Part shown: positions 38,748 to 48,596 of the stretch, piece by piece
Numbering within the stretch: the stretch's first letter is position 1
Layout of the letters: each line of letters opens with the position of its first letter
Assembly (NCBI RefSeq): GCF_006494365.1
Contig: NZ_VHIP01000003.1
Span: 371,105 to 435,104 of the forward strand
DNA from: Aestuariibacter sp. GS-14
GTDB taxonomy: Bacteria > Pseudomonadota > Gammaproteobacteria > Enterobacterales > Alteromonadaceae
Reading direction: 5' to 3'
DNA length: 64,000 nt
The notes under the pieces: generated by a model
Databases searched by the model: none
Told to the model about the DNA's origin: nothing
The model's input: only the letters and a program-made list of their open reading frames with translations
Program-made: the position numbers and the translations under genes

Positions 38748-39464
38748 TTAATCGGGCGCTATCACAAAACTGTCACCAACTGGTTCATACAGTGAAGGCT
38801 TGCTTATAGGAATAACGGTATACCGATGGCGAATTGTAGGTACCAGTAAATCTTCCAATGAATCCGACGGATACGTTTCACAATCCAGCCAGCGCTGTAC
38901 GCTGTTATCGTGTAACGACAGCATAAGTGGTGAGGCCTTTTCGTGTATGGGTAACAGCTTGGGATGTGGCGCCAGTGTTACTACTGAACAAGACGTTTCA
39001 ACAAACGCATTGCCGTGGGTGTCTCTGCCATGCCATTCCCTGTAAAGCCCGCCCATTGCTAATGGGTTGTCACTATCGGCTATTAAGTCGTGATAATAGG
39101 TTTGCGAGCCTGCTTTTTGCGATTCACCAAACCCGCTGGCCGGGATCACGCATCGTTGCTGTCTGAATGCGTGGTAGCCTGCACTGCCACGGGTATTCAG
39201 TTTATCGTAACGGGTATTAAACGAAGTGTACTTTGAGGGAACAAAACGCATTATGGGCCCTGTATGATCGCTCTCCAGTAACAACCACCAAATCGCATTG
39301 CGCATAACGGCTTTGCCTTTATCGCGCAAAATAATACTTACGCGGTCGGTAGCGCGGGTGAATCGCTTTGTTAACATGCCTTCATCCGGCCACAGCGCGA
39401 TTTCCAACTGATCACAAAGGGCTCGTACCCCCGGGCTGTCGGCTACGTTCAACCTGCCACACAT
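38748..39464 (-). CDS. SOS-response-associated peptidase (SRAP/YedK/HMCES-like)
   Basis: A 238-residue protein starting MCGRLN, where Cys2 becomes the N-terminal nucleophile that crosslinks to abasic sites in single-stranded DNA. Other family positions are FNTRYDKLN (the Asn-Arg site), CVIPASGFGES with the catalytic Glu, and LPIHEKASPLML with His. Residues around GFGES and LPIHEK differ from the commoner GFYEW and HDRMP, so it is a divergent member. The frame is open a further 70 codons upstream, but the need for Cys2 fixes the ATG at 39464. Its start overlaps the end of the prenyltransferase gene by 16 bases. Confidence 0.88.
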   Translation of the reverse strand: MCGRLNVADSPGVRALCDQLEIALWPDEGMLTKRFTRATDRVSIILRDKGKAVMRNAIWWLLLESDHTGPIMRFVPSKYTSFNTRYDKLNTRGSAGYHAFRQQRCVIPASGFGESQKAGSQTYYHDLIADSDNPLAMGGLYREWHGRDTHGNAFVETSCSVVTLAPHPKLLPIHEKASPLMLSLHDNSVQRWLDCETYPSDSLEDLLVPTIRHRYTVIPISKPSLYEPVGDSFVIAPD

Positions 39465-40354
39465 AGCATCACTCCAAGTAATACCGGGGTAAGTAACGTC
39501 ATCAATACATTCTGCCCCATTCCAGCCAAAAATGCGGGCGTGGTAGCCGTGTAGTCTTTTGATAGTGCATAAATTCGCAGCCCGAATACCAAGGGTAAAC
39601 CAGCCAGGAAAACATACCAGGGAACATTGAGCCACCACAGCCCTATCACCAACGCCAATACGGCCAACTGCCATTGCACAAAATACACCGACGCAGCCAT
39701 GCGGTAGCCACGTTTAATGACTATGTGGTTGCGGCCATGCTCTGCGTCGGCTTGTGCATCCGGGAACTGATTCAATAACAGTAAATTATTCGTGAGTAAC
39801 GAAGGTACCAGTGCCAATATGAAAGCAATCCATAAGTGTGAGCCGCTCAATACCACAAAGCTGCCATAGCTCATTAGTACACCAAATCCCACACCGGGCG
39901 CAATTAAACATAGCCACGCATACCGATTTAACACCGGGGTATAAGCAATAATAATTGCCACCCCCACTATTCCCATTAACACAAGATTGGCGGGCTGTGC
40001 CTTGGTCATATTCAATATCAGTAAACCAGACACGATAGTTGAAAATACAAACAACCACCCTACTGTTTTTACTGCCGATAACGCACCAGGATTCAGTACT
40101 AATGCGCCGCTACCGCCACTGAACGGTGTTTTACTGGTATTAAAATCCAGCTGCGACGCGCAGTCGTGATATTCATTTAACATGTTCACTGCAATGTGAG
40201 CCGAAAGCCCACACACAAAAACAAGACTAAATAATAACCATGACCAGTCGATATTAAGGTAAGTGAGCATACCTAACGATTGTACTAAACAACTCATTAC
40301 CAGTAACAAGAATGGCGGTCGCATGGTTTGAAACACAGCAGCAAAGGTTCGCAT
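39449..40354 (-). CDS. UbiA-family prenyltransferase
   Basis: A 301-residue membrane protein with about eight or nine helices and the two Asp-rich prenyl-diphosphate sites: NEYHDCASQLD near residue 60 and NQFPDAQADAEHGRN near residue 195. It resembles the MenA branch, but the first motif varies and no men genes are nearby, so the acceptor is unresolved. AGGAG precedes the ATG. The SRAP gene overlaps its 3' end, which suggests cotranscription without implying shared function. Confidence 0.82.
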   Translation of the reverse strand: MRTFAAVFQTMRPPFLLLVMSCLVQSLGMLTYLNIDWSWLLFSLVFVCGLSAHIAVNMLNEYHDCASQLDFNTSKTPFSGGSGALVLNPGALSAVKTVGWLFVFSTIVSGLLILNMTKAQPANLVLMGIVGVAIIIAYTPVLNRYAWLCLIAPGVGFGVLMSYGSFVVLSGSHLWIAFILALVPSLLTNNLLLLNQFPDAQADAEHGRNHIVIKRGYRMAASVYFVQWQLAVLALVIGLWWLNVPWYVFLAGLPLVFGLRIYALSKDYTATTPAFLAGMGQNVLMTLLTPVLLGVMLCVAG

Positions 40355-40435
40355 CCTTTTCTCCTAAAAACTCTGCAGGTACATGAGTGACTTGATCAAC
40401 TATACTCAGGCTGTAGTAATGTCATAAGGTTTATC

Positions 40436-41635
40436 ATGGACGTTTATTTGTCGGCCAGTATTGATCTAAGCAAAGTAAATATCCTGATTGCACTGTTTTT
40501 TTGCTTGTGCTGGCTGGTGATCGGCAAACCACTCAGGCTCTATTACCAAAGCAGTGTCCGGTTTTCCGCCGCCAATGGCTTTTTCGCCCTCTCACTGGTA
40601 TTAGGCGCGCAACAATTTACTTTTCCTGTAACCAACCTTTGGGTGATCGCTGATCTAACGTTACTGATTACGTTGGTGATGTACAACCTTGCTTTACGAC
40701 ATTTGCTGGTATTACCGCTGGATCCACGATGGATTCGTGTTCTGATGATTGGTGCTGCAGGCGTTGCGGCTTTGCATCTTTTAGGTCAGATATCGGCGAA
40801 TTTGACATCAGTTACCTTGTTATTGTTAGCGCTGTTTATTCTGATTTCCACTACCTGGATGAAATTTCGCGCACTGGCATCGGCGTTTAACTATTCCAAT
40901 GCGGCCATTCTGAGCATACCTGACATTTCTTTAGTACTCATCATTGGCATGAAAAGCGCTATGTGGCTGCTATATCAACGCGAAGTGATCACAGCGATTC
41001 CGTTGTCGTCAAAAAGCAGTCCGATACTGATGTGGATTTACATCGTGTTGATTATTTTAATTAATGTTACGGCAGTAGGCACCGCGGTATCGCGCCTTAT
41101 CATCAGAATGAAACACCTGGCCGATCACGATCAGCTAACCGGTTTACTAAACCGCCGGGCATTTGAGGCTAAACTCGCTGATTATTTTGGGCTTTACCAA
41201 CGATACAATATGCCCTTTAGTATCATTATGTTAGACATTGATCACTTCAAACTGATTAACGACAAATACGGACACGCGGCGGGCGATAACGCGATCGTTA
41301 ATACAGCCAGTGTATTCAGGCAAACGGTTCGGCAAACCGACGTAATTGCCCGCTTTGGTGGCGAGGAGTTTATTATATTATTGCCTGGACAGACCGCCTC
41401 AGAAGCCAATGAAGTGGCCAATAAAATATGCAAGGCGTTACGCACCAGTGAATGGCAAATCAATACACCTGCCCTTACCATCAGTGCAGGTTGCGCGGAT
41501 GTGACTATGGTAAACAGCCAGGACCGATTGCTGACCCTGGCCGATAATGCATTGTATGAAGCCAAACGAAACGGGCGTGATCAGAGTATCATCGCAACCC
41601 CTGCCCATCCTATACCAACGGCAACAGCGAATTAG
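40436..41635 (+). CDS. Membrane-bound diguanylate cyclase (GGDEF)
   Basis: A 399-residue protein with about six N-terminal hydrophobic helices (10-215) that form a sensory membrane module, then a GGDEF domain (about 225-385). The active site is GGEEF (about 308-312) and is intact. The inhibitory site RxxD (RQTD) stands five residues upstream, so product inhibition by c-di-GMP is expected. It should make c-di-GMP in response to an unknown membrane signal. It is convergent with rmuC, whose stop lies 3 bases away. No phosphodiesterase is in view. Confidence 0.93.
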   Translation: MDVYLSASIDLSKVNILIALFFCLCWLVIGKPLRLYYQSSVRFSAANGFFALSLVLGAQQFTFPVTNLWVIADLTLLITLVMYNLALRHLLVLPLDPRWIRVLMIGAAGVAALHLLGQISANLTSVTLLLLALFILISTTWMKFRALASAFNYSNAAILSIPDISLVLIIGMKSAMWLLYQREVITAIPLSSKSSPILMWIYIVLIILINVTAVGTAVSRLIIRMKHLADHDQLTGLLNRRAFEAKLADYFGLYQRYNMPFSIIMLDIDHFKLINDKYGHAAGDNAIVNTASVFRQTVRQTDVIARFGGEEFIILLPGQTASEANEVANKICKALRTSEWQINTPALTISAGCADVTMVNSQDRLLTLADNALYEAKRNGRDQSIIATPAHPIPTATAN

Positions 41636-41638
41636 CGA

Positions 41639-43084
41639 CTAGTCTTCGCTGTCATCGTCGTCACTCATGGCATCACTGTCCAGCCGCTTACTAGGCTGCA
41701 CGCCCAGTTGCCTGAATTGCTCTACCTGTCGCAGTATATTTCCCCTGCCAGAAGACAGTTTATTGAACGCTGCATCATAGTGTTTTTGAGTGGCTTCAAC
41801 CGACTTGCCAATTTTTTCCATGTCACCAATAAAACCGGCAAACTTGTCGTATAACTTCGCAGCATGCTGTGCAATTTTCTGTGCATTCTGGTTTTGGTAT
41901 TCGTATTGCCAGATGTTATTGATGGTGCGCAGTGCTACCAGTAAGTTGGTGGGCGATACCAGCATGATATTCTGATTTAACGCCAGTGTAACCAATTCGG
42001 GATCAGCATCTACCGCCAGCAAAAACGCGGGCTCAACCGGTATAAACATCAACACGTAATCGAGTGTTCTCAGGGCTTCCAGCTCCTGATAGTCCTTAGC
42101 GCCCAACGTTTTAATGTGCGTACGGATAGAGTTAACGTGTTCTCTTAAATAACGCGCCCGCTCCTCTTCGTCATCACTATTAAAGTAACGTTCATAAGCT
42201 GCCAGACTCATTTTGGCATCGATGATCACGTCTTTGTCGTTGGGCAAATGCACCACTACGTCAGGCTGCTGAAGCTTACCGTGCTCATTGCGTACCGATA
42301 CTTGTGTGTCAAACTCATGCCCTTCACGCAAGCCCGACTCTTTCAGGATACGCTCCAGTACCACTTCACCCCAGTTGCCCTGTTGTTTATTATCGCCCTT
42401 TAACGCGCGGGTTAACGCAGCAGCATCTTCGGTAATCTGCTGATTCAGCGCTTTTAATCCCAGGATCTCGGTTTTTAACGATGCGCGTTCCTGACCTTCT
42501 CTAACATACTGGTCGGTTACCTGCTTCTTAAATCCTTCGATTTGATCTTTTAGCGGGTTAAGTAAGGCATCCAACCGGGTTTTATTGTCGTTAGAAAAGC
42601 TTTCTGCTTTCTTTTCAAAAATCTTGTTTGCCAGGTTTTCAAACTGTTCCTGCAAACGTTTTTCCGCGTTTTGCAGTGCATCAAGCTTTTCATCATGGCT
42701 TTTACGCGCTTCATCAAACGCAGCCTGACGTGCTTCACTGGCCGACTTTAGCTCGGTGTATTGCAATTGAAGTGCTTTATAGTCCTGCTGCAACGTATTG
42801 CGTTGTTGCTGCAATTCCGGCACCAGGGCGGCTTTGGCTGCATAATCCTGATTTTGTAATTGCAGTGCCTGCACATGCTGTTTGTACTCTGTCAGTTGGG
42901 TCTGAAGTGAACCAGTATTCGCTTCGGCCTGTTGCTGACATTGCTCAAGTCGCTGTGCCAGTAATTCCTTATCTGACTGCGCTTGCTGTGATTGATTGCG
43001 GCCTTTTAAGTTGCCAATGATCACGCCTACTGCCAGTGCGCTTAGCGCAATACCCGCATTTATTATTATGTTGATGTGTTCCAT
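41639..43084 (-). CDS. rmuC: RmuC family DNA recombination protein
   Basis: A 481-residue protein with an N-terminal membrane helix (INIIINAGIALSALAVGVII), a long coiled coil (about 30-175) and the RmuC nuclease-like domain (about 200-420), containing QGNWGEVVLERILKESGLREG and DVVVHLPNDKDVIIDAKMSL. RmuC limits recombination at inverted repeats and, in some species, cleaves structured foreign DNA. A GTG 16 codons upstream would run into the fumarase terminator, so the ATG at 43084 is preferred. Confidence 0.92.
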   Translation of the reverse strand: MEHINIIINAGIALSALAVGVIIGNLKGRNQSQQAQSDKELLAQRLEQCQQQAEANTGSLQTQLTEYKQHVQALQLQNQDYAAKAALVPELQQQRNTLQQDYKALQLQYTELKSASEARQAAFDEARKSHDEKLDALQNAEKRLQEQFENLANKIFEKKAESFSNDNKTRLDALLNPLKDQIEGFKKQVTDQYVREGQERASLKTEILGLKALNQQITEDAAALTRALKGDNKQQGNWGEVVLERILKESGLREGHEFDTQVSVRNEHGKLQQPDVVVHLPNDKDVIIDAKMSLAAYERYFNSDDEEERARYLREHVNSIRTHIKTLGAKDYQELEALRTLDYVLMFIPVEPAFLLAVDADPELVTLALNQNIMLVSPTNLLVALRTINNIWQYEYQNQNAQKIAQHAAKLYDKFAGFIGDMEKIGKSVEATQKHYDAAFNKLSSGRGNILRQVEQFRQLGVQPSKRLDSDAMSDDDDSED

Positions 43085-43095
43085 TTCACCCGTTC

Positions 43096-43144
43096 TGAAA
43101 AAAGAACGGGTACTACTGCTGCTCAATTGCACCAGGTACCCGTT
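43096..43144 (-). terminator. Terminator of the fumarase gene
   Basis: On the minus strand AACGGGTAC and GTACCCGTT form a perfect 9-bp stem around a 22-base loop, followed by C and six T. It lies between the fumarase stop and the rmuC start. Confidence 0.8.
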
Positions 43145-43207
43145 ATTGGTCCGTATTCATACTGATTTACTGAAATCAGCACTGTTTAATCAGGCGTTTT
43201 GCCCGAT

Positions 43208-44740
43208 TTATTTACCCGAAAGCGCCTTATCCAGATCCGCGATTTTCGCTTTCCAAATGGCTGGGCCGGTTTGGTGCGCATTCGCGCCAGTGCTGTCTAC
43301 CGCAACCGTTACCGGCATGTCTTCTACTTCAAATTCGTAAATGGCTTCCATACCCAGATCTTCAAACGCGACTACACGCGCTTTCTTGATGGCTTTCGAC
43401 ACCAGGTAAGCTGCACCACCTACGGCCATTAAGTAAACCGATTGGTGTTTGGCGATAGAATCTACCGTGGCGGGTCCACGTTCGGCCTTACCAATCATGC
43501 CAGCAATACCGGTTTTCTCCAGCATCATATCGGTGAACTTATCCATGCGGGTTGCCGTTGTTGGGCCTGCCGGACCAACCACTTCATTACCCACGGCGTC
43601 CACCGGACCAACGTAGTAAATAAATTTACCGTTAAAATCGACGCCTTCCGGAAGGCCTTCACCATTGTCCAGCATGGTTTGAATGCGTTTATGTGCGGCA
43701 TCGCGGCCAGTCAGCATTTTGCCTGACAACAATACGGTTTCGCCCACTTTCCATTCTTTGATATCGTCTTTAGTTACTTCATCCATGTTCACCCGGCGGG
43801 TATTAGCGCCCACTTCCCAGGTTACTTCTGGCCACTCTTCCAGCTTAGGTGCCTTAAGATCTGCCGGGCCGCTACCGTCTAAATAGAAGTGCGCGTGACG
43901 GGTAGCTGCGCAGTTAGGGATCATCGCCACAGGTTTAGACGCTGCGTGGGTAGGTACTGATTTAATTTTTACATCTACCACGGTAGTTAAACCACCCAGG
44001 CCCTGAGCACCAATACCTAAATCGTTTACACGTTTAAATATTTCTAAACGGAGTTTCTCATCGGTAGTTTGCGGACCGCGCTCCATGAGCTCCTGAATAT
44101 CAACAGGATCCATCAGACTTTCTTTTGCAAGCACCGCGGCTTTTTCTGCTGTACCGCCAATTCCGAGGCCCAGCATGCCTGGCGGACACCAGCCCGCCCC
44201 CATGGTAGGCAGGGTTTTTACTACCCATTCAACAATATCATCACTGGGGTTAAGCATAACCATTTTGGATTTGTTTTCAGAGCCGCCGCCTTTTGCAGCG
44301 ATCATCACTTCAATTTTATCGCCTGCTACCATGTCGATGTGCACAACGGCTGGCGTATTATCTTTGGTATTCTTACGCGCACCGGCAGGGTCAGCCACAA
44401 TAGACGCACGTAGTGGGTTATTCGGATTTAAATAGGCGCGGCGAGTACCCTCGTCTACCATTTCCTGAACGGTCATATCGGTTTTGTCCCAGCTAACCGC
44501 CATCCCTATTTTTACAAAACAGGTAACAATACCGGTGTCCTGACACAAAGGGCGTTTGCCTTCTGCTGACATGCGCGAATTGATCAGAATTTGTGCCATG
44601 GCATCTTTGGCTGCCTGACTCTCTTCTTTCAAATACGCTTTTTCTACGGCTTTTACGTAATCTAATGGGTGGTAGTAGGATATGAATTGCAATGCATCTT
44701 CGATGCTGTCAATAAAGTCTTGTTGACGGATTACGGTCAT
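43208..44740 (-). CDS. fumA: Fumarate hydratase, class I (4Fe-4S)
   Basis: A 510-residue iron-sulfur fumarase interconverting fumarate and malate. The cluster cysteines include C66 in RPLCQDTG and the later Cys in NCAATRHAHFYLDG; AKGGGSENKSK and GPTTATRMDKFTD are typical of the catalytic domain. The 510-residue length matches the single-chain class I enzymes, slightly shorter than E. coli FumA. AGAGGA precedes the ATG. Monocistronic with its own terminator; divergent from pabB across 178 bases. Confidence 0.95.
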   Translation of the reverse strand: MTVIRQQDFIDSIEDALQFISYYHPLDYVKAVEKAYLKEESQAAKDAMAQILINSRMSAEGKRPLCQDTGIVTCFVKIGMAVSWDKTDMTVQEMVDEGTRRAYLNPNNPLRASIVADPAGARKNTKDNTPAVVHIDMVAGDKIEVMIAAKGGGSENKSKMVMLNPSDDIVEWVVKTLPTMGAGWCPPGMLGLGIGGTAEKAAVLAKESLMDPVDIQELMERGPQTTDEKLRLEIFKRVNDLGIGAQGLGGLTTVVDVKIKSVPTHAASKPVAMIPNCAATRHAHFYLDGSGPADLKAPKLEEWPEVTWEVGANTRRVNMDEVTKDDIKEWKVGETVLLSGKMLTGRDAAHKRIQTMLDNGEGLPEGVDFNGKFIYYVGPVDAVGNEVVGPAGPTTATRMDKFTDMMLEKTGIAGMIGKAERGPATVDSIAKHQSVYLMAVGGAAYLVSKAIKKARVVAFEDLGMEAIYEFEVEDMPVTVAVDSTGANAHQTGPAIWKAKIADLDKALSGK

Positions 44741-44918
44741 GGCGTCCTCTTATTTTGTGGGCTCACATAGTCATCTAGACGAAGAATCCGTATACTACCG
44801 CATGTCGACAGACTGCACCAATAAAACCATGTCCGACTTTGGTGTGTATTCGCAAGCCTATGGCGCGTTCTGTCGCCGGTTCTAATGAAGTAGTAACGGT
44901 AATCCCCAAAGCAAAACT

Positions 44919-46352
44919 ATGACAAACCCAATTCAGTTTTCGGCCAGCAGTTTACATATTTCGCCTCTTACCGTACCCAACGGTGTAACAGTACAGGATG
45001 TGTTCAGTGGTATGGCGTCGCAGCCCTGGGCGCAACTGTTGGACTCAGGCGGTAGTAAAGCCAGTAAAAGCCGTTTTGATATTCTGCTGTGGGCACCCGC
45101 GATTGTGCTTACCTGCAAAGACTACCAAACCACGCTGGAAGATCGTCGAGGCACAGACGTCGAGTTGATAACAACAAACACGTCTCCCATTGATGTAGCA
45201 ATGGCGTTAACTGCCGATTTTGAAGCGTCAATTGATCAAACCGAACTTAAGTATGCTAACGATTTACCCTTTGTGTTAGGACTGGCAGGTTTTATCAGTT
45301 ACGACTACGGGCGTTATCTGGAAACCATGCCTTCCATCAATGCTAATGAATATGCGTGCCCGGACTTTGCCGCCGGGTTATACGACAGGGCAATTATCTA
45401 CGACAATGCACTTGAGCAATTCTTCTTCTGCCGCCTGGATTACGTGCCTGAGCCAGATATCGCCACGTTAGTGAACGATAAAAGCAACACAGCACCTGCA
45501 TCCGAATTTGCACTGACAAGTCATTGGCAAAGCAATTTAACCAAGCAGCAATACCTTAACGCGTTAAACGCGGTACACGATTATTTGGTTGCCGGCGACT
45601 GCTATCAGGTGAATTACGCGCAGCGCTTTAGTGCCGGATTTACCGGCAGTAGCTGGGAAGCATACAAGCGCCTGACTAACGCCAACAAAGCGCCTTTTTC
45701 AGCGTTTATGAACTTGCCTGAATGCAGCATTATCAGTGTCTCACCAGAGCGTTTTATTCAGTGCAGAAATGGGCACATCGAAACCAAACCCATCAAAGGT
45801 ACCCGCCCCCGGTTTGCTGATCCGGTTGAAGACGCAGCCAGTGCACAGGCACTGCTTAGTGCCGAAAAAGACCGCGCTGAAAACCTGATGATTGTAGATT
45901 TACTGCGTAACGATATCAGTAAACACAGTGTACCAGGCTCAGTAAAAGTGCCTGAACTGTTCAGCCTTGAAAGCTACCCAGCTGTTCACCACATGGTAAG
46001 CAAGATACAGAGTCAACTGGCGCCGGGCAGTCATCCGCTGCAATTACTGGCCGCTTGCTTCCCAGGTGGCTCCATTACGGGTGCGCCGAAAATCCGGGCC
46101 ATGGAAATCATTGAAGAACTCGAACCGAGCCGCAGAGCAATTTATTGCGGCAGCTTTTTTTATTTTGGTATTCGTCAGGATTTAGATTCCAGCATTTGTA
46201 TTCGCACAGTACTGGCCGAGAACAACACGCTTTACTGTTGGGCTGGTGGCGGTATAGTGCTTGATTCAGTGGCAGAAGAAGAATTTGAGGAAACCCTGGC
46301 GAAAGTAGCGAAAATTCTGCCTGTTTTGGAGCAAACATTTGCAAAAAGCTGA
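44919..46352 (+). CDS. pabB: Aminodeoxychorismate synthase component I
   Basis: A 477-residue chorismate-utilising enzyme that aminates chorismate on the way to folate. The PabB-type motif PIKGTRPR near residue 290 carries the Lys that separates PabB from anthranilate synthase TrpE. Also present are YQVNYAQRF, AENLMIVDLLRND, GGSITGAPKIRAME and the Glu-rich end AGGGIVLDS. No glutamine amidotransferase subunit is adjacent. Its last 14 bases overlap the start of the Nudix gene, so the two are coupled. Confidence 0.94.
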   Translation: MTNPIQFSASSLHISPLTVPNGVTVQDVFSGMASQPWAQLLDSGGSKASKSRFDILLWAPAIVLTCKDYQTTLEDRRGTDVELITTNTSPIDVAMALTADFEASIDQTELKYANDLPFVLGLAGFISYDYGRYLETMPSINANEYACPDFAAGLYDRAIIYDNALEQFFFCRLDYVPEPDIATLVNDKSNTAPASEFALTSHWQSNLTKQQYLNALNAVHDYLVAGDCYQVNYAQRFSAGFTGSSWEAYKRLTNANKAPFSAFMNLPECSIISVSPERFIQCRNGHIETKPIKGTRPRFADPVEDAASAQALLSAEKDRAENLMIVDLLRNDISKHSVPGSVKVPELFSLESYPAVHHMVSKIQSQLAPGSHPLQLLAACFPGGSITGAPKIRAMEIIEELEPSRRAIYCGSFFYFGIRQDLDSSICIRTVLAENNTLYCWAGGGIVLDSVAEEEFEETLAKVAKILPVLEQTFAKS

Positions 46353-46917
46353 GTTCTTAGCCCGATTTCACAGCGCCCCTCCGCTGCAACCGGTGCCGGA
46401 TCATCCCTTGCGAAAATCCGGACGCTCTGCTGCGGTATTAATACCGGTTGTGACTCACAGTAACGCCATTTCAGTGCTGTTTACCGAACGGGCCAAACAC
46501 CTCAAACACCATCCCGGGCAAGTGAGTTTTCCGGGGGGCAAACACGAACCAGACGATCCCAGTCTGGCGCATACAGCAAAGCGCGAAGCCTGGGAAGAAA
46601 TTGCCCTGCCAGATTCACATATTTCTATTATTGGTCAGTTGCCGCCTTACCGCACTATCTCCGGGTTTGCGATGACGGCGTTTGTGGCAACCGTTGAGCC
46701 GGGGTTTACGCTTATCCCGGATGGCAACGAAGTAAGTAATACATTTGAAGTGCCGCTTTCCTATCTGATCAAGCCAGAGCACTATCAAACCGAATATATC
46801 ACCCGCGCTGGCCATACCTACCCGGTATATTTCATTCCCTGGCAAGACAAAATGATTTGGGGAGCCACGGCGGCACTGATGAACAGCCTGGCGTCAATTT
46901 TTACTGACAACGCGTAA
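46339..46917 (+). CDS. nudL: Nudix hydrolase, CoA pyrophosphatase type
   Basis: A 192-residue Nudix protein. The Nudix box runs from GGKHEPDD to REAWEEI, preceded by the CoA-type segment LKHHPGQVSFPGG, which points to a CoA diphosphohydrolase like E. coli NudL. The start is TTG at 46339 with GGAG seven bases upstream, inside the end of pabB. The pabB-nudL order is also that of enterobacteria (pabB-yeaB-sdaA), and sdaA follows 127 bases later here too. Confidence 0.92.
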   Translation: MQKAEFLARFHSAPPLQPVPDHPLRKSGRSAAVLIPVVTHSNAISVLFTERAKHLKHHPGQVSFPGGKHEPDDPSLAHTAKREAWEEIALPDSHISIIGQLPPYRTISGFAMTAFVATVEPGFTLIPDGNEVSNTFEVPLSYLIKPEHYQTEYITRAGHTYPVYFIPWQDKMIWGATAALMNSLASIFTDNA

Positions 46918-47044
46918 TTCACTGCCCGCATTACAAAACCCTTCGATTAATTTTTCTCATGCTACCATTAGCATATCTGAGTTGCTGATATTGCGTGCTC
47001 ACGGCAAACTAACTCTATATTAACAATAACAAAGCGTACCCCTA

Positions 47045-48415
47045 ATGATTAGTGTATTTGATATGTTCAAGGTGGGCATTGGCCCCTCCAGTTCACATAC
47101 GGTTGGCCCCATGAATGCGGCGGCCGACTTTGCTGCCCAGTTGGCCAGTAGTCAGCTGATTCACCGCGTAACCGACATAAAAACGGAACTGTTTGGTTCG
47201 TTGGGTCAAACCGGTAAAGGCCATGGTAGCGGCAAAGCGGTCATTTTAGGGTTATTGGGTGAACGGCCGGATACAGTCAACATTGATACGGTTGACGCAC
47301 TACTTGCCGAGATTGATGCAAAAGAACAGCTAAATCTGAATGGTCAGCAGCTTATTGAGTTTCCACGCGCGAATGCGATTGTGTTTCACCGCAGAAAGAG
47401 CCTGCCACGCCATGCGAACGCCATGACTTTCCGGGCGTACGAAAACGACGCTCTGTTACTGGAACAAACCTTTTATTCTATTGGTGGCGGCTTTATCGTA
47501 CGCGACGATCAATGGGAACAAGCCAAACAGGAAGCACACGAACTGGTTGCACAGGTGCCCTACCCATTCAGAACCGCTCATCAATTACTGGCATTATGCA
47601 AAGAACATGGTCTGAGCATTAGTGCGCTGATGCTAAAAAACGAAAAAGCGCTGCACCCCCATAGCGACATTAAAACCCGTTTACAACAAATATGGATGAC
47701 CATGGATGCCTGCATCAGCCGGGGCATTGATGCTGAAGGCATTCTGCCGGGCGGATTAAAAGTCGTGCGCCGGGCGCCTTCATTGCATCGTCGCTTAACC
47801 ACTGAATTTTCCAGTGATCCAATGCAAACTTTGGATTGGGTAAACATGTTTGCGCTTGCCGTAAACGAAGAGAACGCTGCCGGTGGACGTGTAGTAACGG
47901 CACCAACCAACGGCGCTGCGGGGATTATTCCTGCGGTATTAAAATATGTTGATAAATTTATTCGTCCGGTTGACAAAGAAATTGCCAGTCGCTTTCTGTT
48001 AACTGCTGGTGCTATTGGGATCCTGTACAAAGAAAACGCATCAATTTCTGGCGCTGAAGTAGGTTGTCAGGGCGAAGTTGGCGTGGCCTGTTCTATGGCC
48101 GCAGGTGCACTCACTGAAGTGTTGGGCGGCAGTATTCAGGCTGTGGAAAATGCCGCTGAAATAGGTATGGAGCACAACTTAGGATTAACCTGCGATCCGG
48201 TAGGTGGGCTGGTTCAGGTACCCTGCATTGAACGCAATGCCATGGGCGCAATTAAAGCCATTAACGCATCACGACTTGCCCTGCGAGGCAGCGGAGAACA
48301 CAAAGTGTCGTTGGATAAAGTCATTAAAACCATGCGCGACACCGGTTCAGATATGAAAACCAAATACAAAGAAACCGCACGCGGCGGTTTGGCCGTGAAT
48401 ATTATTGAGTGTTAA
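47045..48415 (+). CDS. sdaA: L-serine ammonia-lyase
   Basis: A 456-residue single-chain iron-sulfur serine dehydratase converting serine to pyruvate and ammonia. The start [20 protein letters not shown] is the family signature, and cluster cysteines lie in [15 protein letters not shown] and [12 protein letters not shown]. Length matches E. coli SdaA (454). It keeps the enterobacterial order after pabB and nudL but has its own 127-base upstream gap. Confidence 0.96.
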   Translation: MISVFDMFKVGIGPSSSHTVGPMNAAADFAAQLASSQLIHRVTDIKTELFGSLGQTGKGHGSGKAVILGLLGERPDTVNIDTVDALLAEIDAKEQLNLNGQQLIEFPRANAIVFHRRKSLPRHANAMTFRAYENDALLLEQTFYSIGGGFIVRDDQWEQAKQEAHELVAQVPYPFRTAHQLLALCKEHGLSISALMLKNEKALHPHSDIKTRLQQIWMTMDACISRGIDAEGILPGGLKVVRRAPSLHRRLTTEFSSDPMQTLDWVNMFALAVNEENAAGGRVVTAPTNGAAGIIPAVLKYVDKFIRPVDKEIASRFLLTAGAIGILYKENASISGAEVGCQGEVGVACSMAAGALTEVLGGSIQAVENAAEIGMEHNLGLTCDPVGGLVQVPCIERNAMGAIKAINASRLALRGSGEHKVSLDKVIKTMRDTGSDMKTKYKETARGGLAVNIIEC

Positions 48416-48423
48416 GTACGCCG

Positions 48424-48460
48424 ATGGTCAGGTAGTAATAAATTGCACCTGACCATTTTC
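48424..48460 (+). terminator. Terminator after sdaA
   Basis: ATGGTCAGGT and ACCTGACCAT form a perfect 10-bp stem around a 13-base loop, followed by TTTTC. It begins 9 bases past the sdaA stop codon. Confidence 0.75.
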
Positions 48461-48596
48461 GCCCAATACCCCATAGATGAGCCATTACGCGGCGCTCTAA
48501 CTTCAATTCCCATCTCTAATAGCTAACAGTCAGCCTAACCTGACCGGACAGTGCTTTGCCTGACAGCATTGATCAATATAAGAATTGAGGTGAACT

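Noticed and set aside
39465-39674. Seventy extra N-terminal codons of the SRAP protein
   Set aside because: SRAP proteins need Cys directly after the initiator Met, and the extra part lies inside the prenyltransferase gene.
43085-43132. GTG start extending rmuC upstream
   Set aside because: The extension runs through the fumarase terminator hairpin and lacks the membrane-helix start expected for RmuC.
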